From Streptomyces venezuelae (GTDB lineage Bacteria > Actinomycetota > Actinomycetes > Streptomycetales > Streptomycetaceae), in contig NZ_CP029192.1 of assembly GCF_008642315.1 (NCBI RefSeq), forward strand, positions 3,472,001-3,536,000: a stretch of 64,000 bases of DNA, given 5' to 3'. The translations under genes and the position numbers were made by a program. Shown here piece by piece: positions 34,398 to 42,542 of this stretch. The notes under the pieces were generated by a model. The model was not told the origin of the DNA. It saw nothing but the letters and a program-made list of their open reading frames with translations, and searched no databases. Every line of letters starts with the position of its first letter. The stretch's first letter is position 1.

Positions 34398-35570
34398 TCA
34401 GGAGAAGTGGGGCAGGGCGCTGCGCGAGGTCGTGGGGCCGGGGTGCGGGGCGGACGGTGAGGTGATGGGCGGCACGGGGGCGCCTCCGGTGTCGCCGCCG
34501 GAGCCTCCGTCTCCTTCGCCGCCGCCCTCGCCGCCGCCGTCCTCTCCGTCGTGGCCGCCGTCGCCACCGCCCTGCCCGCCGTCGGGCCGTCCGCCGCCCG
34601 CACCGCCGCCGCCGAGGACGCGGCCGCAGAACTCCTCCACCCGCTCCGGCCCCTTGGCCGCCTCCTCCAGGCGCCGGCGCTTCTTGCCCTGGAGCTCACC
34701 GCTGCGATAGGCGCGGCAGGCGACGACCACCTTGCGGTACCACTTGCGCGCCTCGTCACGGCGGGGCGGCGGCGTCCTGTCGCCGCTCGGCTGCTGGGGG
34801 ACGTCGGTGTGCTCGTCGTCCGCCTCGGCCTCCGGCGGCGGGCTGCTCACCGGCTCCCGGGACGCCGTCGGGGTGTCGTCGGGTGCCGTGGTCTCGTCGG
34901 GCGAGAGGTCCTCGGACGGCTCGCGCGTCCCGCCGGACGGTGAGGGCAGCGACTCCTCGGGGGTGGCCCCGGTCGACGCGGACGCGGCGGGGCCGGGGCT
35001 GCTGTGCTTGCCGAACGGCGAGGGCAGCACGCCCGTCCCCGCGGCCACCGCGACGCCGCCGAGCATGCAGCCCGCGAGGGCCGCGGCGACGCCGAAGCGC
35101 ACGGGTCTTCCCCAGCGGCTGGGGCGCGGACGGTTGCCCGTGCTCCCCAGGCGTACGGTCTCGCCCGCGGCGGCCTCGTGTGCGGGCGTCGCGTAGGGCG
35201 CGGTCCTGGAACTGCCGTCCCGCGCGGCGGCGGGCGCCTCCGCACGCGCCGCGCGCGCGGCGCGGAAGGCGGCCAACGCGGCCGCCTCGCCCGGGAGTTC
35301 ACCGGCCGCGCCGCTGTCCGACGCGGCTCCGGCGGTGGCGGCCGACGGGGACGGGGACGGGGAAGGGGGCGGGGAAATCGTCCCCTGCTCGCCCGCGCGG
35401 TCCAGCGCCGAGAGGGCGCGCGCGAGCCGCTCGGCCTGCGCCTGCGCGTCCGTGCGCGCCTGCCCGCGCGCATCCGCGTCCGGGGAAGAACCGATGCCTT
35501 CGAGGGGCTCCCCGCGCAGCAGACGCTCCGCCGTGTCGCGGTCCAGCCACTTGTGGTGCTCGTCGGCCAT
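34398..35570 (-). CDS. Single-pass membrane protein, candidate anti-sigma factor
   Basis: The product is 390 residues. The cytoplasmic N-terminal half begins MADEHHKWLDRDTAERLLRG and has Ala/Arg-rich segments. One membrane segment lies near residue 155-175 (RFGVAAALAGCMLGGVAVAA). The outer half is Pro/Ser/Thr/Glu-rich with a compact middle section (ARKWYRKVVVACRAYRSGEL) containing a possible Cys pair, then a long Gly/Asp low-complexity tail. It overlaps the sigma gene by one base (TGATG), the usual arrangement for a sigma/anti-sigma pair. No zinc-finger HxxxCxxC motif is present, so the anti-sigma role is inferred from context. Confidence 0.7.
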   Translation of the reverse strand: MADEHHKWLDRDTAERLLRGEPLEGIGSSPDADARGQARTDAQAQAERLARALSALDRAGEQGTISPPPSPSPSPSAATAGAASDSGAAGELPGEAAALAAFRAARAARAEAPAAARDGSSRTAPYATPAHEAAAGETVRLGSTGNRPRPSRWGRPVRFGVAAALAGCMLGGVAVAAGTGVLPSPFGKHSSPGPAASASTGATPEESLPSPSGGTREPSEDLSPDETTAPDDTPTASREPVSSPPPEAEADDEHTDVPQQPSGDRTPPPRRDEARKWYRKVVVACRAYRSGELQGKKRRRLEEAAKGPERVEEFCGRVLGGGGAGGGRPDGGQGGGDGGHDGEDGGGEGGGEGDGGSGGDTGGAPVPPITSPSAPHPGPTTSRSALPHFS

Positions 35571-36235
35571 CACATGTCCTTCTGCGTCCGCGTACGCGAT
35601 TGCGTCACACCGGCGGACGTCACCGCGCACCCGCGCGGTTCTCTCTGTGGCGGGACGGCGCCCAGCGCCTCCTTGGGATCGGCCCCCTCGGGACCCAGGA
35701 GTTCGGCGAGCCGCTTCAGGCCCCGGTGCGCCGCCGTGCGGACGGCTCCGGGACGCTTGCCGAGGGTCTGCGCCGCGGACTTCGCGTCGAGTCCGACGAC
35801 GACACGGAGCACGACGGCCTCCGCCTGGTCCTGCGGGAGCTGCGCTATCAGGGCCAGCGCCTCACTGGTGGCGAGGGACTCCATCGCCTCGCCCGCGGTG
35901 TCCGCCTCGCCCGGCTTGCCCGTCAGCTCCGACTCGTCGCCGCCCACGGCGGGCCTGCGGCCCCGCATCCGTATGTGATCGAGGGCGCGGTTGCGGGCTA
36001 TGCGCGCCGCCCAGCCCCGGAACCGGTCCGCGTCACCGCTGAACCGGTCGAGATCGCGCGCTATCTGCAGCCAGGCCTCGGAGGCGACGTCCTCGGCGTC
36101 CGGGTCGGCGACCAGCGTGCGTACGTACCCCAACAGCCGCGGGTGCACGGCGCGGTACACAGTCCGGAACGCGGTCTCGTCCCCGTCCTGCGCCGCAAGC
36201 ACCGCGGCGGTCAGCTCCGCGTCGTCCCCCAGCAC
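35570..36235 (-). CDS. ECF-family RNA polymerase sigma factor
   Basis: The product is 221 residues from GTG 36235. Region 2: ETAFRTVYRAVHPRLLGYVR, DAEDVASEAWLQIARDL and FRGWAARIARNRALDHIR. Region 4: AQLPQDQAEAVVLRVVVGLD, then SAAQTLGKRPGAVRTAAHRG, the -35-reading HTH. Following residues form a short tail. It is first in a two-gene unit with the membrane protein and likely autoregulated. A frame continues upstream to 36403 without support. Confidence 0.88.
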   Translation of the reverse strand: MLGDDAELTAAVLAAQDGDETAFRTVYRAVHPRLLGYVRTLVADPDAEDVASEAWLQIARDLDRFSGDADRFRGWAARIARNRALDHIRMRGRRPAVGGDESELTGKPGEADTAGEAMESLATSEALALIAQLPQDQAEAVVLRVVVGLDAKSAAQTLGKRPGAVRTAAHRGLKRLAELLGPEGADPKEALGAVPPQREPRGCAVTSAGVTQSRTRTQKDM

Positions 36236-36420
36236 TCTCTCAATCCTGCCACTCGGAGATCTGCGCCCGGCCCCGGCGCGAACCAGCACGCTACGGGCTC
36301 GGACAGGCCTACGTCCATGTTTGTACAACGTGCAACTAGCGGGTGACAGAACGCGGTGTGACAGAAAACGCACGCGCGGCGCTGAAGAGAGTACGGGCCG
36401 CACGCGGTTCGTACCGTGTA

Positions 36421-36462
36421 CCGGCCGGGGCCTCTCCTGTGGGGGGTGGCGGCCCCGGCCGG
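36421..36462 (-). terminator. Hairpin terminator after the four-TM membrane protein gene
   Basis: CCGGCCGGGGCC (36421-36432) and GGCCCCGGCCGG (36451-36462) form a perfect 12 bp stem with an 18 nt loop, 14 bp after the stop codon at 36477. It insulates the downstream sigma factor operon. Confidence 0.65.
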
Positions 36463-36476
36463 TTCCGCGGTGGACC

Positions 36477-36908
36477 TCAGCCGTCCGGTGCCCGGTCCCC
36501 TCCCTTGTTGCGCCCCGGCAGGAGCAGCGCCGCGCCCGCGAGGACGAACAGGCTGAGGGAGACCACGTTCATCACCTTGTCCACGCCCGTGTACATGTCC
36601 AGGTGCTGCAGGTGGTAGATCAGGTGCGGCACGCTGAAGACCAGCCAGGCGAGCCCCGCGAGCTGCACGGCGAGGACGTTCTCCACCCGCAGTGCAGCCA
36701 CCGCGCTCAGCGCCGCGAGGGCCAGGTACATGGCCCCGACGTCCTTGACCAGGTGCTCGTTGAACGGGCCGAGCACGGGCAGCCAGTGATGACCGAAGCC
36801 CGGGAACGTGTCGTACCAGTTGCGGGGGGCGAAGTACGCCCACCCGCCGACCGCACCGCCCGTGACGGCGAGCAGCGCCAGAAGCAGACGTCGAAATGAA
36901 GTGCTCAT
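36477..36908 (-). CDS. Four-TM membrane protein, function unknown
   Basis: The product is 143 residues with four hydrophobic segments (LLLALLAVTGGAVGGWAYFA, MYLALAALSAVAALRVENVL, LAVQLAGLAWLVFSVPHLIY, MNVVSLSLFVLAGAALLLPG). NWYDTFPGFGHHWLPVLGPF lies in the first outer loop, a pattern typical of DUF4345-like small membrane proteins. The start ATG 36908 is 24 bp downstream of a 10 bp tandem repeat array. It is the last gene of the possible two-component/LuxR unit. Confidence 0.65.
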   Translation of the reverse strand: MSTSFRRLLLALLAVTGGAVGGWAYFAPRNWYDTFPGFGHHWLPVLGPFNEHLVKDVGAMYLALAALSAVAALRVENVLAVQLAGLAWLVFSVPHLIYHLQHLDMYTGVDKVMNVVSLSLFVLAGAALLLPGRNKGGDRAPDG

Positions 36909-36931
36909 GTCCTAGGGGTCCTCTCGACCGG

Positions 36932-36984
36932 CTCAGATCGCCCAGATCGCTCAGATCGCTCAGATCGCTCAGATCGCTCAGATC
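36932..36984. repeat. 10 bp tandem repeat array (CAGATCGCTC)n
   Basis: About five consecutive units of CAGATCGCTC, one of them with CCC in place of CTC, run from 36932 to 36984. They cover the last codons of the LuxR gene (His-Trp-Ile-stop) and all the gap to the membrane protein gene. A 10 bp period is one helical turn and would place every GATC on the same DNA face. Confidence 0.75.
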
Positions 36985-37601
36985 CAGTGACGTTCAACCG
37001 CCCGCACCCCCGCTTCGAACCGGCTCTGCGCGTTGAGTCGCTCCATCAGCTGAGCGACCGTGCGCCGCACCGTCCGGTCGGAGGTCTCCAGGTGCCGCGA
37101 GATGGCCCGGTCGGTCAGTCCCTGCATCAGCATGGCGAGGATCTGCCGTTCGGTCTCGGTGGGGTGCAGGTCCTGCGGCGTGACGGGTTCCGCGCGTTCC
37201 CACAGCCGGGAGGCCATGGTGCGCAGCGCCGTGACGACGCCGGGGGTGTCGGTGTGGGCCCAGGCGGGGTCCCCGGAGGACCTCGTCGTGAGCAGAGCGC
37301 CCTCGGCGGTGAGGAGCAGGGCTCCCGGGGGGAGCCTTTCGTGCTCCCTCACCTGGGCGCCGCCCTGCCGCCACCCGGTGTGCGGCGAGGCCGACGACGG
37401 GGTGCGCGCCATGGGGAAGATGATCCGCAGGGAGGAGGGCCGTTCCTCCTCGCCCAGGATCCGCAGGATCGGGTCGTCGAGGACGGGGCGGTTCCAGTAG
37501 CAGAAGGTGTCCTGCCCGGGTTCCTGGACGAGCCGTCGGGCGATCCGCGTCGTGTCGCCCTGGTCCGGCAGGGAATCGAGGATGATTTCTGAGATCTTCA
37601 C
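36978..37601 (-). CDS. LuxR-type HTH regulator without receiver domain
   Basis: The product is 207 residues from GTG 37601 (AGGGGG 7 nt upstream), or 215 from GTG 37625. C-terminal HTH: HPTETERQILAMLMQGLTDR, then ISRHLETSDRTVRRTVAQLM and ERLNAQSRFEAGVRAVERHW. The N-terminal about 130 residues contain a GALLLTAEGALLTTRSS strand pair, as in PLD-like or sensor domains of Streptomyces LuxR proteins. It overlaps the kinase gene, so it belongs to the same operon. The C-terminus closely resembles the LuxR protein at 44671-45390. Confidence 0.8.
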   Translation of the reverse strand: MKISEIILDSLPDQGDTTRIARRLVQEPGQDTFCYWNRPVLDDPILRILGEEERPSSLRIIFPMARTPSSASPHTGWRQGGAQVREHERLPPGALLLTAEGALLTTRSSGDPAWAHTDTPGVVTALRTMASRLWERAEPVTPQDLHPTETERQILAMLMQGLTDRAISRHLETSDRTVRRTVAQLMERLNAQSRFEAGVRAVERHWI

Positions 37602-37633
37602 CTTGTGGCCCCCTGAGATCTTCACCTTGTGGC
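37589..37633. repeat. 24 bp tandem duplication across the kinase/LuxR junction
   Basis: CTGAGATCTTCACCTTGTGGC occurs at 37589-37609 and again at 37613-37633, 24 bp apart. On the coding strand it duplicates GTGAAGATCTCA, so the LuxR gene has two in-frame GTG starts eight codons apart, the upstream one fused to the kinase stop (GTGA). Confidence 0.8.
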
Positions 37634-39082
37634 TTCTTCGGCCGGTTGTGTTCCCGGCCTCGTGCGTGTGCCGGACGGCGGCAGGGCGGTGTCGGCGCTC
37701 TCCGGGTCCGGGGTCGGTACGGCTCCGAGCAGGTGCAGTTCGGCCAGCAGCCCTTCCGGGTCCCCGGGGGAGAGGTTGAGGCGTCCTCCGGAGGACTCGA
37801 TGAGCTTGCGGGCTATGGACAGGCCGATGCCGCCGGGCTTGGAGGGCACGCCGCCGACCTCGCCGTGCGGCGCCTGGGCCGGCTTCCGGCCCGTCAGGCC
37901 CGGTCCTTGGTCGTGCACTTGCACGGTGAGCAGCTTGTTGTCGGTCAGGACGTTGATCCTGATGACGGTGTTCTCCGGCGAGTACTTCAGCGCGTTGTCG
38001 AGCAGGACGTGCAGGGCCTGCTCGACGGCGCCGGAGCGGCTGAGCGCCCAGGCCTGCCGCGGCATGCTGACCTTCAGCTGGACGCAGTTCTGCTCCGCCA
38101 CGGAAGCCCAGCCGCGGACGCACTCCTCCACCACTTCGCACACGTTGACCACCTGGGCCGTGTGGTCGGACGGCATGGACCGCGCGTGTTCCAGCATGTC
38201 GGTCAGTGTCCGGTGGAGCCGGTCCACGTCGGACAGGATGCGGGCCTGCCGCTCGACGGCCGTGTCGGGCAGGTAGGGCCGCAGGTTCTCGACGCGCAGG
38301 CGCAGCGCGACCATGGGGTTGCGCAACTGGTGGGCCACGTCGGCGAGGAAGGTGCGGTGCCGCTCCAGGGTGGACTGGACCGTACCGGCCAACTCGTTCG
38401 TCCGGTGCCTGAGCTGGTTCAGCTCGTGGCCCGCGGCGAGCGGTTCGACCCGTGCGTGGAACTCCCCCTGCGACAGGGCGCGCAGGGTCTCGCCCAGTTT
38501 CCTGGACGCGACATGCGTGCGGTGCCGTACGGCGACGACGGGCAGGACGCACAGCGTCAGGCAGAACGGCCAGGCGACCAGCAGCATCCCCCACACCGTC
38601 AGCACGTCGTTGCGCGGACCGTCAGAGGTCTGGGTGGCCCACAGCACCGACCGGCCGGACTCCCCCTGCCACCACGTCGCCCAGACCGAGGGCCCCGAGC
38701 CACGCGCGCGCAGCCGTTCCGGCGGCACGACCTCGACGTCCGGCTCCTTCGCGGGCACGGCGAGCCGCCTCTTCAACTCCGCGGTCACCGAGGGCGACTG
38801 CGCGGCCGAGCCCAGCACCTTCCCGTCCGGCGTGCGGAGGTGGAGATCGGCGTCGGACTCCTCGCCGAGCTCCGCCAGCCGCTGCCGGATCCGTGCCGCG
38901 GGAGCATCGCCTAACCGCCCCGACAGCTCACCCTGGGCTTTCACCATGACCTGCATCAACCGTGATTCCGCCTTTTGGTCGGCCTCCTTCTCGTACAGAA
39001 CCCCGGCGAGGGCGAGGGAGAAGGTCATGACCGCGCAGGCCAGCGCGGTGGCCACCGCGACGTGCAAAGTACGTATGTGCAC
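37622..39082 (-). CDS. Sensor histidine kinase
   Basis: The product is 486 residues from GTG 39082. TM1 is TALACAVMTFSLALAGVLY and TM2 about residues 162-185 (VWGMLLVAWPFCLTLCVLPV). Between them is an outer sensor domain of about 130 residues. A HAMP segment follows. The HisKA motif is FLADVAHQLRNPMVALRLRV with His251. The HATPase domain has the N box DNALKYSPEN, G1 DQGPGLTG and G2 PGGIGLSIARKL. The gene starts 18 bp after its response regulator. Confidence 0.93.
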   Translation of the reverse strand: MHIRTLHVAVATALACAVMTFSLALAGVLYEKEADQKAESRLMQVMVKAQGELSGRLGDAPAARIRQRLAELGEESDADLHLRTPDGKVLGSAAQSPSVTAELKRRLAVPAKEPDVEVVPPERLRARGSGPSVWATWWQGESGRSVLWATQTSDGPRNDVLTVWGMLLVAWPFCLTLCVLPVVAVRHRTHVASRKLGETLRALSQGEFHARVEPLAAGHELNQLRHRTNELAGTVQSTLERHRTFLADVAHQLRNPMVALRLRVENLRPYLPDTAVERQARILSDVDRLHRTLTDMLEHARSMPSDHTAQVVNVCEVVEECVRGWASVAEQNCVQLKVSMPRQAWALSRSGAVEQALHVLLDNALKYSPENTVIRINVLTDNKLLTVQVHDQGPGLTGRKPAQAPHGEVGGVPSKPGGIGLSIARKLIESSGGRLNLSPGDPEGLLAELHLLGAVPTPDPESADTALPPSGTRTRPGTQPAEEATR

Positions 39083-39100
39083 TGAAATTGACTCTCGGGC

Positions 39101-39796
39101 TCAGTGCTTCGGCTCAAAACTGAAGCCCACGCCCCGATGTGTTCGGATCCACCCGGGATCGCCCAACTTGCGTCGCACGGCAGCTACATGTGTGTCCAAA
39201 GTACGTGAGGCGCCGACCCAGGATGTCGACCAGACGGCCTCGGAGAGTTGCTCGCGGGTGAATACACGACTCGGCGACCCGGAGAGCAGACTCAGCAGCT
39301 CGAATTCTTTACGCGTAAGGGGAAGTTCACGCCCGTGAACCGTCACGGAACGCGACCACTGGTCAATGGTGAGAGGGCCGTGCGAAATATGTGTACGCGC
39401 CTTCACGGCATTGCTCTGCGGTTCATTCTGCGGCAATTGGTGCGACTCGCTCCGGCGGATGACCGCCGTCATTCGGGCCAGCAACTCCTGCAGGTGGTAG
39501 GGCTTGACTATGTAGTCGTCGGCGCCGAGACGCAGACACAGGACTTTGTCCATCTGATCGGAGCGTGCCGTGACGGCGATCAGCGGTACGGAATGGTTGG
39601 CGCGCAGGCGCTGACATACTTCGAGTCCGTCGACGTCGGGCAGATTGAGGTCGAGCAGGATGATGTCCCAGTTCGGCACCGCCTCCACCGCTGACCTGCC
39701 GTCACTCGCATGTTCGACGTCCCATCCCCGTTGCTCGAGACTCTCGATCAAGGCCTCGGCGACATTCGGATCGTCTTCAACGAGCAGTGCCTTCAC
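39101..39796 (-). CDS. OmpR/PhoB-family response regulator
   Basis: The product is 231 residues from GTG 39796, preceded by AGGGGGAGCT. Receiver: ALLVEDD acidic pocket (Glu7-Asp9), phospho-acceptor Asp49 in IILLDLNLPDVDG, Thr in AVTARSD, Lys in DDYIVKPY. The winged helix spans about 135-231: LPLTRKEFELLSLLSGSPSR and VDTHVAAVRRKL-type SRTLDTHVAAVRRKLGDP. First gene of the operon RR-HK-LuxR-membrane protein, and divergent from the dicarboxylate carrier, a likely target. Confidence 0.93.
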   Translation of the reverse strand: MKALLVEDDPNVAEALIESLEQRGWDVEHASDGRSAVEAVPNWDIILLDLNLPDVDGLEVCQRLRANHSVPLIAVTARSDQMDKVLCLRLGADDYIVKPYHLQELLARMTAVIRRSESHQLPQNEPQSNAVKARTHISHGPLTIDQWSRSVTVHGRELPLTRKEFELLSLLSGSPSRVFTREQLSEAVWSTSWVGASRTLDTHVAAVRRKLGDPGWIRTHRGVGFSFEPKH

Positions 39797-40045
39797 AGCT
39801 CCCCCTGGCGGTAAGTGGCATCTTGACGGCGGCGACCTGCTTGTGCCGTCCATCGTTTGAGATCGCGCAGTCATCTTAGGTCGCGGATGGCTGATCTACA
39901 GGCCCGTTTAGGCGAGATCACATTCACTCAGCAACGCACTGTGACGACATACCGCGGACCACTCGGCCCGTAGTGCGCATCGCCGCACAACTCGCCCTGG
40001 CTGCTACGGTGTTCGCAGGGGGAAGAGACCACGGCTTCGCCTCCG

Positions 40046-40070
40046 GATTACAGGCGCCGAGCCTATAATC
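40046..40070 (+). promoter_or_regulatory. Promoter with overlapping inverted repeat before the dicarboxylate carrier
   Basis: TATAAT at 40064-40069 is a perfect -10, rare in this GC-rich genome, with no good -35. GATTACAGGC (40046-40055) and GCCTATAATC (40061-40070) form 10 bp arms with one mismatch around a 5 bp spacer, and the right arm contains the -10. Weak -35 plus an inverted repeat at the -10 suggests regulator control, plausibly by the divergent two-component system. Confidence 0.55.
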
Positions 40071-40093
40071 GGCGTGATCCTGAGGGGGGACGG

Positions 40094-41425
40094 ATGACGG
40101 GGAAGGGACCGCGTCGGAACAGAGCGGAAGGCCGACTGACGCTTTGGGTGCTGTGCGGCTTACTGGCCGGCGTGCTCTTCGGTCTGGTCGACCCGGCGAA
40201 CGCCGCGCGGATGCGTTTTCTGTCGGACGCCTATATATCGCTGATGACGCTTCTGGTCACCCCCATCGTCTTCGTGACCGTACTCAGCGGCATCGCTTCG
40301 ATCGGCAGCAGCCGAGGACTCGGGCAGCTCTCTCTCAAGGCGTTCGTCTACTTCGAGGTGGCGACCACCGTCGCGCTCGTGGGCGGTCTTGTCGCCGGAG
40401 ACCTGCTGGGTCTGCTCCCGCTGGGAAGCTCCCACCCGATCGACCCGGGAGAACTGGGACCGCTCCGACACCAAGCCGAGCTGAACTGGGGCAACGGCCT
40501 CGGGCTCGACAGTGTCGTCCCGAGCAGCCTAATTTCTGCTTTCCTCCGGGGCAATCCCCTCCATGTGCTCGTGGTGGCCGTTCTCTTCGGCGTCGCCCTC
40601 CTGCGGTCCGGAGAGCGCGGCGCCCCGCTGGTCGATCTGGTCGACCGCGTGGGTTACGTCCTCTTCCAGGCGGTACGGATCCTGGCGGCCGGAGCGCCCC
40701 TCGCCGCGTTCGGCGGTGCCGCGTACACCATCAGCAGGTTCGGGCTCGTGCCGCTGCGCGGCCTCCTCTTCCTGGTGGTCGCCTTCTATCTGACCTGCGC
40801 CGTCGTGCTGTTCGGCGGGCTCGCCCTGCTCGCCAGGCTCAACGGCTTCTCCCTGCTGCGGCTGATCCGGTTCCTCCGCCACGAGCTCCTGATCGTGATC
40901 GGCACCTCGTCGTCGGAGCCCGCGTTCCCGCGCGTACTGCGCAAGCTCGAACTGGCCGGCGTGCCGCGGGAGACCGGGGCGCCCCTGCTGGCCAGCGGCT
41001 ACTCGCTCCATCTGGTGGGCACGTGCCTCTACTTGACCCTGTCGGCGACGTACATCGCGCAGATGACGGGGGACGGCCTGTCCTTCGGTGAACAGATGGT
41101 CTTCCTGGCCCTGGCCCTGATCGTCTCCAAGACCGCGGTGGGCGTGACGGGTTCCGGTCTGCTCACCCTGGTGGCCATCGTGTCCATCACGCACACGCCG
41201 TCGCTGGGCGGGATCGCGCTGCTGGTCGGCATCGACCGGGTCATGTCGGAGGCGCGCGCCGTCACCAACCTCGTCTGCAACGCCGTGGCCACCCTGGTGA
41301 TAGCCAACTGGGTGGGCCAGTTGGACGCCGCCCGGCTCAAGCACGCGCTGTCCGCCTCCCGCCCGGCCGATCCCGACCGCTCGGAGGACGACCCCAAGGT
41401 GGTCGACATCCGGTTCGTGGACTGA
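40094..41425 (+). CDS. Dicarboxylate/amino acid:cation symporter (DctA/GltP family)
   Basis: The product is 443 residues with about eight TM helices and two re-entrant loops. SDAYISLMTLLVTPIVFVTV near the start, VIGTSSSEPAFPRVLRKLEL (the Ser-rich hairpin HP1, normally SSSxAALP) and VGVTGSGLLTLVAI (HP2 position) are family motifs. It would import C4-dicarboxylates or acidic amino acids with Na+ or H+. GAGGGGG precedes the ATG. Placed opposite a two-component system, as dct genes often are. Confidence 0.88.
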   Translation: MTGKGPRRNRAEGRLTLWVLCGLLAGVLFGLVDPANAARMRFLSDAYISLMTLLVTPIVFVTVLSGIASIGSSRGLGQLSLKAFVYFEVATTVALVGGLVAGDLLGLLPLGSSHPIDPGELGPLRHQAELNWGNGLGLDSVVPSSLISAFLRGNPLHVLVVAVLFGVALLRSGERGAPLVDLVDRVGYVLFQAVRILAAGAPLAAFGGAAYTISRFGLVPLRGLLFLVVAFYLTCAVVLFGGLALLARLNGFSLLRLIRFLRHELLIVIGTSSSEPAFPRVLRKLELAGVPRETGAPLLASGYSLHLVGTCLYLTLSATYIAQMTGDGLSFGEQMVFLALALIVSKTAVGVTGSGLLTLVAIVSITHTPSLGGIALLVGIDRVMSEARAVTNLVCNAVATLVIANWVGQLDAARLKHALSASRPADPDRSEDDPKVVDIRFVD

Positions 41426-41430
41426 GAAGG

Positions 41431-41454
41431 CGGCCGCCGTGTGCAGGGCGGCCG
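41431..41454. terminator. Bidirectional hairpin between the carrier and the cyclodeaminase-like gene
   Basis: CGGCCGCC (41431-41438) and GGCGGCCG (41447-41454) form an 8 bp stem with an 8 nt loop, 5 bp past the carrier stop. The genes converge here, and a second GC hairpin (GGGCGCGCC/GGGCGCCC) follows. Confidence 0.55.
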
Positions 41455-41495
41455 ACCGGGGGCGCGCCTGGTGGGGCGCCCGAGGGGGGGAGGCG

Positions 41496-42482
41496 TCAGC
41501 TCGCGGGGGCGCTGAAGGCGATGTCGGTACCCGCGCCCTGTTCGGCCGCCCTGGCACTGAGCAGATCGCAGGTGAACGCGTCCTCGACCGGGATGCCCAC
41601 GGACTTGAAGAGCGTCGTCTCGCGCGCGGAGCGCCGCCCCGGATGTCTCCCTGACAGGAGCTCCGACAGTTCGACGAGCGCCGGTGCGGGCGGAAGCACG
41701 CCCTCCGCGATGGGGATCGCCACGTCACCGGCTTCGCGCAGCACGGCCGCGCCGGACTCGACGAACAGGGTCGAGCGGGCGACGAGCCCGGAGGGCAGCT
41801 CCCGTCGCCGGCTTCCGTACGCGCCGACCGCGCTGATGTGCACCCCCTCCTTCGCCACCGCCTCGTCGGGGAAGAGCGGATCGGGGGAGGACGTGACCGT
41901 GCAGATGACGTCCGCGTCGCGCACCGCGTCCTCGGCCCGGGAACACACGGTGACGTCGAGCCCGGGGCCGGAAGTGCGGGCCCATGCGGCGAGGCGGTGG
42001 GCCCGTCCGGCGTCGCGGCTGTGCAGCCGCACCTCGCGCCAGGCCCGGAGGGGGGCCAGCCCTTCGAGGTGGCTGCGCGCCTGGGCGCCCGCGCCGATGA
42101 CGGCCAGGGTGGCGGCGTCCTTGCGCGCCAGTACGTCGGTGGCGAGAGAGGTGACCGCCGCCGTGCGGATCTCGGTCAGTGCCTGTGCGTCGACGACGGC
42201 GGTGGGGGCGCCGGTCCGCGCGTCGAAGACGGCGACGAGACCCTGCACGGTGGGCAGCCCCAGCGCCGGAGCCCCGTCGAACAGCGTGATGAGCTTGACG
42301 GCCAGGGTCGACCCGTAGACCGCGGGCATCAGCAGGAGGTCACCGCCCCCGGTGCCGACGGCGCTCCGCGGGAACTCGTCGCTGTCGCCGCTCTGCCGGG
42401 CGAACAGCGTGCCGATGGCGGACGTCAGGTCCGGCACGGGGAGCACGCGCCGCACGGTCCGCGCGTCCAGAAGTCTCAGCAC
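41496..42482 (-). CDS. Ornithine cyclodeaminase / mu-crystallin family protein
   Basis: The product is 328 residues from GTG 42482, with GAGGAGG 6 nt upstream. LAVKLITLFDGAPALGLPTV carries the substrate Lys region. ATLAVIGAGAQARSHLEGLA is the NAD(P)-binding Rossmann motif, and ADVICTVTSSPDPLFPDEAV follows. Members act as ornithine cyclodeaminase, alanine dehydrogenase, ketimine reductase or SbnB-like dehydrogenases. Placed next to an aminotransferase in the biosynthetic cluster, an amino-acid building-block role is likely. Confidence 0.85.
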   Translation of the reverse strand: MLRLLDARTVRRVLPVPDLTSAIGTLFARQSGDSDEFPRSAVGTGGGDLLLMPAVYGSTLAVKLITLFDGAPALGLPTVQGLVAVFDARTGAPTAVVDAQALTEIRTAAVTSLATDVLARKDAATLAVIGAGAQARSHLEGLAPLRAWREVRLHSRDAGRAHRLAAWARTSGPGLDVTVCSRAEDAVRDADVICTVTSSPDPLFPDEAVAKEGVHISAVGAYGSRRRELPSGLVARSTLFVESGAAVLREAGDVAIPIAEGVLPPAPALVELSELLSGRHPGRRSARETTLFKSVGIPVEDAFTCDLLSARAAEQGAGTDIAFSAPAS

Positions 42483-42542
42483 GTGGCGCCTCCTCAAGTG
42501 GTCGGGCCGTGGCCCGCGGGGTGTCGGTGAACGGGCGCTGCC

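Noticed and set aside
36932..36984. 10 bp tandem repeats as a plasmid-type iteron origin
   Set aside because: Too few and too short, no AT-rich stretch and no replication gene nearby.
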